DNA from: an uncultured Prevotella sp.
Lineage (GTDB): Bacteria > Bacteroidota > Bacteroidia > Bacteroidales > Bacteroidaceae
Direction: 5' to 3'
Assembly: GCA_900540885.1 (NCBI GenBank)
Contig: UQHJ01000031.1
Span: 1-27,548, forward strand
DNA: 27,548 nt
A program made the translations under genes and the position numbers. How positions within the stretch are numbered: position 1 is the first letter of the stretch; each line of letters starts with the position of its first letter. The notes under the pieces are model-generated. The model ran no database searches. It had not been told where the DNA came from and was given only the letters and a program-made list of their open reading frames with translations. Positions 22,791 through 27,548 of this stretch are shown one piece after another.

Positions 22791-22891
22791 TTGACAAGTT
22801 AACGGGTAAACAAGTTAGCAAGTTAACAGGTAAGTCTTTTTATGAGGTGTACTTGTTAGTTCGTCAACAAACTTGCTTGTCAACTTGTCAA
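22791..22891. repeat. AAGTTAAC-type repeats and inverted repeat between efflux genes
   Basis: TTGACAAGTT (22791-22800) is the exact reverse complement of AACTTGTCAA (22882-22891). Between them AAGTTAAC, AAGTTAGC and AAGTTAAC recur in direct order and ACTTGCTTGTCAACTTG on the other side, forming an imperfect long hairpin. It separates the adaptor and pump genes within the operon and may affect mRNA processing or the ratio of the two proteins. Confidence 0.65.
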
Positions 22892-22905
22892 TAAAGCAAA
22901 AGTCT

Positions 22906-25900
22906 ATGCTAAACAAGATCATACATTTTTCTCTATATAACAGGCCCATCATTCTGTTTTTTAGCCTACTACTTATTATAGTAGGTTGTTGGACGGCCTA
23001 TAAAATGGAAGTGGACGTTTTTCCCGATCTCAATGCTCCAACGGTCGTTGTAATGACCGAGGGAAAGGGTATGGCTGCCGAGGAGATAGAACGCCTCGTC
23101 ACCTTCCCTATCGAAACAGCCGTAAATGGTGCTACCGATGTGCATCGTGTGCGTTCATCGTCCACAACGGGCTTCTCAGTCGTTTGGGTAGAGTTTGATT
23201 GGGGTACCGACATCTATCGTGACCGACAGATTGTATCAGAGAAGTTAGCCACCCTTGGCGATGCACTTCCCGAGGGCGTAGGCCAACCCACGCTCGGCCC
23301 GCAGTCGAGTATATTGGGCGAGGTAATGTTCATCGGACTCACAGCAGACACCACCTCATTGGGCAACCTCCGCACCCTGGCCGACTGGACCATTCGGCCG
23401 CGCTTACTCTCAACGGGCGGTGTGGCACAAGTAACGGTGATGGGCGGTGACGTGATGGAATATCAAATCCGCCTTCACCCCGAACGTATGCGCCACTATG
23501 GCGTAACGCTAAACGAGGTACTCACTGCCACACGACAGATGAATCGCAATGCCTCTGGCGGTATTCACTACGAAAGCGGCAATGAATACATTGTGCGTGG
23601 CCTCTTGAGTTCCAACTCTCCTCAGCAGATTGGACAGGCCGTTGTTAAGAGCACGGCCAATAAGCAACCTATTGTATTGGCCGATGTGGCCGATGTAGAA
23701 ATGGGGCCCAAATCTCCCAAGACGGGAGTTGCCTCAGTGTCGGGCCAACCTGCTGTGTTGCTTACCATTACCAAGCAACCCAGTACGAGTACACTCGAAC
23801 TGACTGAGAAGTTGGATAAAGCAATAGCCGAACTCCAGTCATCACTGCCAGCTGACGTGAAGGTCAATACGCAACTCTATCGCCAACAGAACTTTATTGA
23901 CTCCTCTATATCAAATATTAAGAAGTCACTCCTCGAAGGCGGTATATTTGTTGTATTGGTGCTCTTCATCTTCTTGATGAATGCTCGTACCACTGTTATC
24001 TCACTTGTCACAATACCTCTGTCGTTGCTCATCACCCTATTGGTGCTCCACTTAATGGGACTTACCATCAACACGATGAGTATTGGTGGTATGGCCATTG
24101 CTATTGGTTCGTTGGTAGACGATGCCATTGTCGATGTTGAAAACGTGTTCAAACGTTTGCGCTTAAACGCTCGTTTACCTCGCGAAGAACGTTTGCGTAA
24201 GATAGACGTTATCTACAATGCCTCTAAAGAGGTGCGTATGCCCATTCTTAACTCTACGCTTATCATCGTAGTAAGTTTTGTTCCGCTTTTCTTCTTGAGT
24301 GGATTAGAGGGACGAATGTTAGCTCCCTTAGGAGTTAGCTTTATCGTTTCGCTCTTTGCTTCCACTGTCGTGGCACTTACGCTAACCCCCGTGCTATGTC
24401 ACTTGGTGTTAAAAGACCCACAAACGAAAGCAATGAATACAGCCTCACAGGTTAAAGTAAAACACGATGAGCCTCGTTGGGTGCGTGCTTTAAAGGTGCG
24501 CTACGAAAAGAGTCTGCTTTGGGCTTTGCGTCCTCGCGCTTCGCGTTGGATATTAGGAGCAACGGGAGGCTTGGTGGTCGTCACCTTGGTCTTGTTCTTT
24601 ACCTTAGGTCGTTCCTTCTTGCCGCCTTTTAATGAGGGATCATTTACGATTAATGTAAGTACGTTGCCAGGAGTATCGCTCGATGAGAGTAATCGTATCG
24701 GGCAACAAGCCGAAAAGTTGCTACTCGAATTACCTGAAATAAAGGCCGTAGCGCGTAAGACGGGACGTGCCGAACTCGATGAACATGCCTTGGGCGTTAA
24801 TACCAGTGAGATAGAAGCCCCCTTTGCACTCCGCGACCGCAGCAAGGAAGAAGTAATGGCCGACATTCGTCAGCGCTTACGTAGCCTTCCAGGCGTAAAC
24901 GTAGAGATTGGTCAACCCATTTCTCACCGCATTGATGCCATGCTTTCGGGCACAAAGGCTGGTATCGCCGTCAAAGTGTTTGGCAGTGACTTAACCCAGC
25001 TTCATGCCATAGGTTTACAGATTAAGCAAGTGACGCAGGGGATTGAAGGCGTGGCAGACTTAAACGTAGAGCAACAGATAGAACGTCCTCAATTGCTCAT
25101 TCGTCCGCGACGCACCTTATTGGCACAGTATGGCATCACGTTGCCCGAGTTTGCTGAATTTGTTAACTCAGCGATAGGCGGAGAAGTAGTCAGTCAGGTG
25201 CAAGAAGGTGCGCGCACGTTCGACCTCACCGTGCGTGTGGCCGATGACGACCTTAGCACAATGGAGCGCATTCGCAATCTATTGATTGATACCAACACGG
25301 GGCAAAAAGTACCCCTTGCCGATGTAGCAGAAGTCGTGTCAACAGCAGGTCCTAATACGATTAATCGTGAAAACGCTCAGCGTAAATTGGTTATATCGGC
25401 CAATGCAGCGGGACGCGATATGCGCTCCGTCGTCAACGATATGCAACGAGCTATCAATGCAAAGGTAAAATTACCCGAAGGTTATCACATAGAGTATGGT
25501 GGGCAGTTTGAGAGTGAAGCTTCTGCCTCACGTTTGTTGTTAGGACTTTCGGTGGTGAGTATCATAGTTATTTTATTTTTATTATTTTTGCAGTTCAGTT
25601 CGTGGCATCAGTCGGTCGTTGTATTGCTCAACTTGCCATTGGCGTTGATAGGAGGCGTATTGGCTTTGGTGCTGACGGGAGGTGTGATCAGCATACCCGC
25701 TATAATTGGTTTCATCTCGCTCTTCGGAATGGCTACACGTGGCGGTATGCTTCTGGTTGATCGTTATAACGAACTGGCGCAGCGCGGCCTTTCGCGTCAA
25801 GAGGTAGTGATGCGTGGTTCACTCGACCGTCTGCTCCCCATTCTTATGACAGCGCTGAGTTCTGGTCTCGCCCTTATTCCGTTGGCCTTGGGCAGTCACT

Positions 25901-26019
25901 TGCCTGGCAATGAAATACAAAGTCCTATGGCACAGGTGATGTTAGGCGGGCTGCTTACAAGTACGTTGCTCAATCTCTTTATTGTGCCAATTATGGCACC
26001 CTTAAAAATTCGAAAATAA
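22906..26019 (+). CDS. RND heavy-metal efflux pump, CzcA/CusA type
   Basis: A 1037-residue inner membrane proton/metal antiporter with 12 expected membrane segments: TM1 near residues 12-30, two large periplasmic loops, and TM clusters near 335-510 and 860-1030. I start at ATG 22906 (MLNKIIHFSLYNRPIILFFS); the frame extends to a TTG at 22873, inside the repeat. DVFPDLNAPTVVVMTEGKGM and TFPIETAVNGATDVHRVRSS are family hallmarks. In TM4 the proton-relay motif reads AIGSLVDDAIVDVEN (399-413), so the first Asp of the classical DFGxxVDGAVVxVEN is Ala399, while Asp405 and Glu412 remain. The outer membrane factor gene follows after one base. Confidence 0.94.
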   Translation: MLNKIIHFSLYNRPIILFFSLLLIIVGCWTAYKMEVDVFPDLNAPTVVVMTEGKGMAAEEIERLVTFPIETAVNGATDVHRVRSSSTTGFSVVWVEFDWGTDIYRDRQIVSEKLATLGDALPEGVGQPTLGPQSSILGEVMFIGLTADTTSLGNLRTLADWTIRPRLLSTGGVAQVTVMGGDVMEYQIRLHPERMRHYGVTLNEVLTATRQMNRNASGGIHYESGNEYIVRGLLSSNSPQQIGQAVVKSTANKQPIVLADVADVEMGPKSPKTGVASVSGQPAVLLTITKQPSTSTLELTEKLDKAIAELQSSLPADVKVNTQLYRQQNFIDSSISNIKKSLLEGGIFVVLVLFIFLMNARTTVISLVTIPLSLLITLLVLHLMGLTINTMSIGGMAIAIGSLVDDAIVDVENVFKRLRLNARLPREERLRKIDVIYNASKEVRMPILNSTLIIVVSFVPLFFLSGLEGRMLAPLGVSFIVSLFASTVVALTLTPVLCHLVLKDPQTKAMNTASQVKVKHDEPRWVRALKVRYEKSLLWALRPRASRWILGATGGLVVVTLVLFFTLGRSFLPPFNEGSFTINVSTLPGVSLDESNRIGQQAEKLLLELPEIKAVARKTGRAELDEHALGVNTSEIEAPFALRDRSKEEVMADIRQRLRSLPGVNVEIGQPISHRIDAMLSGTKAGIAVKVFGSDLTQLHAIGLQIKQVTQGIEGVADLNVEQQIERPQLLIRPRRTLLAQYGITLPEFAEFVNSAIGGEVVSQVQEGARTFDLTVRVADDDLSTMERIRNLLIDTNTGQKVPLADVAEVVSTAGPNTINRENAQRKLVISANAAGRDMRSVVNDMQRAINAKVKLPEGYHIEYGGQFESEASASRLLLGLSVVSIIVILFLLFLQFSSWHQSVVVLLNLPLALIGGVLALVLTGGVISIPAIIGFISLFGMATRGGMLLVDRYNELAQRGLSRQEVVMRGSLDRLLPILMTALSSGLALIPLALGSHLPGNEIQSPMAQVMLGGLLTSTLLNLFIVPIMAPLKIRK

Positions 26020-26020
26020 C

Positions 26021-27232
26021 ATGACAAGATTGCTTAATTATTTCATACTCCTTGTCCTCGCCTTCTGTGTGAGAACGCTTTCTGCGCAGAATGCGACGTG
26101 CCCCTTAGCTTATGGGTGGACGGAGATACTAACACAGGTGGCCAAGAATAATACCACGTTGGTGGCAGCTGCTGAGGGGCTGAAGGTGCAACAGTTAGCC
26201 AACAAGGCAGAGTTGGCATTGCCCGATCCCGAATTTGAATTTGATTACGGATTTGGTCAGCCCAAGTCTGTACCCAATCGTACCAACATATCTGTTACGC
26301 AAACACTCGATTGGGGGGTACTCTTAGGACGCAGACGAAAGTTGGCTGAATGGAGTAACAAACAAGCAGCACTTGACTATCGTGTGAAGTTAGGTGAGGT
26401 GCTGAAAGAAACGGATCGTACGCTGACCTCAGTAGTATATTACAATAAATTGTGTCATGAACTCCAACAGCGCAAGGATTTGGCTGACGAGATGCGTACG
26501 TTGTATCAAAAGAAGTTCAACGAAGGCGACATCAGTCAAATAGAACTGAATAAGGTGCAGCTCAATGCTGCGGTGAGCCTCGCCGAACTCACCCGAGCAA
26601 AGGCTGAACGCGCACAATTAGTCAAGCACTTGCAACATCTTAATGGTGGAATTGCCGTCGAAATGAACGACACAGTTTATCCGACCTCCAACAATCAACT
26701 CCCTTCACTATCGGAGTTGCAGCAAGCGGCACAAGTGTCGCTGCCCATTACATCGATGATGATTGACCGCGAACAGAGTCGTGCGGCACTTAAGGTAGCT
26801 CAAGCTGATGCTTTGCCTGCCTTTACGGTGGGCTTCGCTGGGGAGTATGTCAAAGACAATAACTACAATGGGCTGTCCTTTGGCTTCACCCTTCCGCTTT
26901 GGGGCAATACTCGTCGCAAGGTGAAACAAGCTAAAGCTGAATTGGCGATGCGTCAGTTTAATATTGACGATGCTAAACTCCAACAGGCTTATCAGACAGA
27001 AGAGCAGTATAATGAAGCAATGCAGTTGAAAGCTACGGCCAACCAATTGACGCTGAATATGCAGCAAATGGATAATGCTCATTTGCTTCGTCGCTCATTA
27101 GACTTAGGCCAGATATCATTGCTCGACTACTTGCTCGAACTCTCCTTCTACTATACAGCACGCACAGCACAACTTGAAGCAGAACGTGATGCCAACCTCG
27201 CCATCTCCGACCTTCGTGCTACTTTGTGGTAA
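26021..27232 (+). CDS. Outer membrane efflux channel, CzcC/TolC family
   Basis: A 403-residue protein with a Sec signal peptide (about 1-23, ending TLSAQ). Two tandem TolC-type repeats follow: long coiled-coil helices near 95-215 (YQKKFNEGDISQIELNKVQL) and near 245-403 (RRSLDLGQISLLDYLLELSF), with strands between them (LSFGFTLPLWGN). It forms the trimeric exit duct for the RND pump. It starts one base after the pump stop and is the last gene of the operon. Confidence 0.9.
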   Translation: MTRLLNYFILLVLAFCVRTLSAQNATCPLAYGWTEILTQVAKNNTTLVAAAEGLKVQQLANKAELALPDPEFEFDYGFGQPKSVPNRTNISVTQTLDWGVLLGRRRKLAEWSNKQAALDYRVKLGEVLKETDRTLTSVVYYNKLCHELQQRKDLADEMRTLYQKKFNEGDISQIELNKVQLNAAVSLAELTRAKAERAQLVKHLQHLNGGIAVEMNDTVYPTSNNQLPSLSELQQAAQVSLPITSMMIDREQSRAALKVAQADALPAFTVGFAGEYVKDNNYNGLSFGFTLPLWGNTRRKVKQAKAELAMRQFNIDDAKLQQAYQTEEQYNEAMQLKATANQLTLNMQQMDNAHLLRRSLDLGQISLLDYLLELSFYYTARTAQLEAERDANLAISDLRATLW

Positions 27233-27364
27233 ATTGTGCTCCCAAAAGTGCGAAGTACATATAAACACTGTGGAAGATGTTTTTACACGTTACTAAAGGC
27301 GAAAATTTGAAGTAAGGCTTTTTTAGTTTGCGCTATCCACCCCCAAAAAGTTTTCTCTGAAAAG

Positions 27365-27396
27365 TTTGCGTGTTAGAAAGGGTTTCTCTATTTTTG
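27365..27396 (+). promoter_or_regulatory. Promoter of the PD-(D/E)XK nuclease gene
   Basis: TTTG at 27365-27368 and TATTTTTG at 27389-27396 match the Bacteroidota -33 and -7 elements with a 20-nt gap. Transcription should start near 27403, about 21 bases before the ATG. Confidence 0.65.
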
Positions 27397-27423
27397 TTAT
27401 AAGTATTTACCCCTCTAATATTA

Positions 27424-27548
27424 ATGGCAATGCGACAGACAGAAGAACGATATATCAGCCTCCTTACAGATTTTGGCTTCAAACGCATATTTGGCACAAA
27501 GCTCAATAAAAGTCTGCTCATAAGTTTTCTCAATTCACTATTCGATGG
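27424..27548 (+). CDS. Rpn/PD-(D/E)XK nuclease-transposase family protein, 5' end only
   Basis: The frame from ATG 27424 (or 27430) runs off the window. Its 41 residues, with ERYISLLTDFGFKRIFGT and NKSLLISFLNSLF, match the start of the large Bacteroidota family annotated as Rpn or PD-(D/E)XK nuclease family transposase, related to recombination-promoting nucleases. The catalytic residues lie outside the window. Such genes are often multicopy and accessory. Confidence 0.8.
   Translation, partial: MAMRQTEERYISLLTDFGFKRIFGTKLNKSLLISFLNSLFD

Noticed and set aside
22873..22905. TTG start for the RND pump
   Set aside because: It lies within the intergenic repeat and adds residues not seen in the family; ATG 22906 starts the first membrane helix normally.
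27333..27533. Minus-strand frame of 66 codons at the right end
   Set aside because: It is antisense to the PD-(D/E)XK nuclease start, which has family sequence and a matching promoter.

Overview
The window looks like chromosome from a member of the Bacteroidota, probably Bacteroidales close to Prevotella. The reasons are several upstream regions with the phylum's promoter elements (TAnnTTTG at -7, some with TTTG at -33, 20 nt apart), a full-length single-chain PurL, Bacteroidota-style lipoproteins and RND metal efflux genes, and an argR-GNAT-argG-argC-argD cluster. No rRNA, tRNA, CRISPR array or complete transposase was seen.

Positions 1-9970, nearly all minus strand, hold an oxidoreductase cluster. 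Transcription order is: an AraC-family regulator (9649), a fused relic of a Tat signal peptide and the tatC 3' end, two cytosolic aldo/keto reductases, a flavodoxin lipoprotein, a flavodoxin stub joined out of frame to an esterase, an FMN-reductase-like lipoprotein, a secreted aldo/keto reductase with an NTF2-like tail, a secreted dienelactone-hydrolase-like protein and a secreted carboxymuconolactone decarboxylase/cupin protein. Many of these genes overlap by ATGA or lie a few bases apart, so they read as one operon. Several are damaged: the cupin gene is frameshifted, the flavodoxin/esterase and Tat/tatC pieces look like deletion junctions, and a small winged-helix gene upstream of the regulator has two in-frame TAA codons. 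The regulator promoter and the operon promoter share a 34-bp block (27 of 34 identical).

Positions 9970-10676 are a gene-poor spacer. It is followed by purL (purine synthesis) with a clear promoter and terminator, then a convergent two-domain ABC ATPase. Positions 16218-20961 are an arginine biosynthesis cluster on the minus strand (argR, a cysteine-rich GNAT acyltransferase, argG, argC, argD), ending in a strong terminator.

Positions 21194-27232 are a plus-strand metal efflux operon: a small His/Cys-rich membrane protein, a CzcB/CusB-type adaptor with a His-rich N-terminus, a CzcA/CusA-type RND pump and a CzcC/TolC-type outer membrane channel. The window ends inside a PD-(D/E)XK (Rpn/transposase-like) nuclease gene with its own promoter.

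The main unexplained structure is in the intergenic DNA. A palindromic repeat family built on CTGCAATTTATCG occurs at 188-249, 10542-10559 and 14456-14577. An octamer-based inverted repeat lies inside the arg cluster, an AAGTTAAC-type repeat lies between the efflux genes, and short operator-like inverted repeats lie upstream of the Tat relic and the ABC gene.
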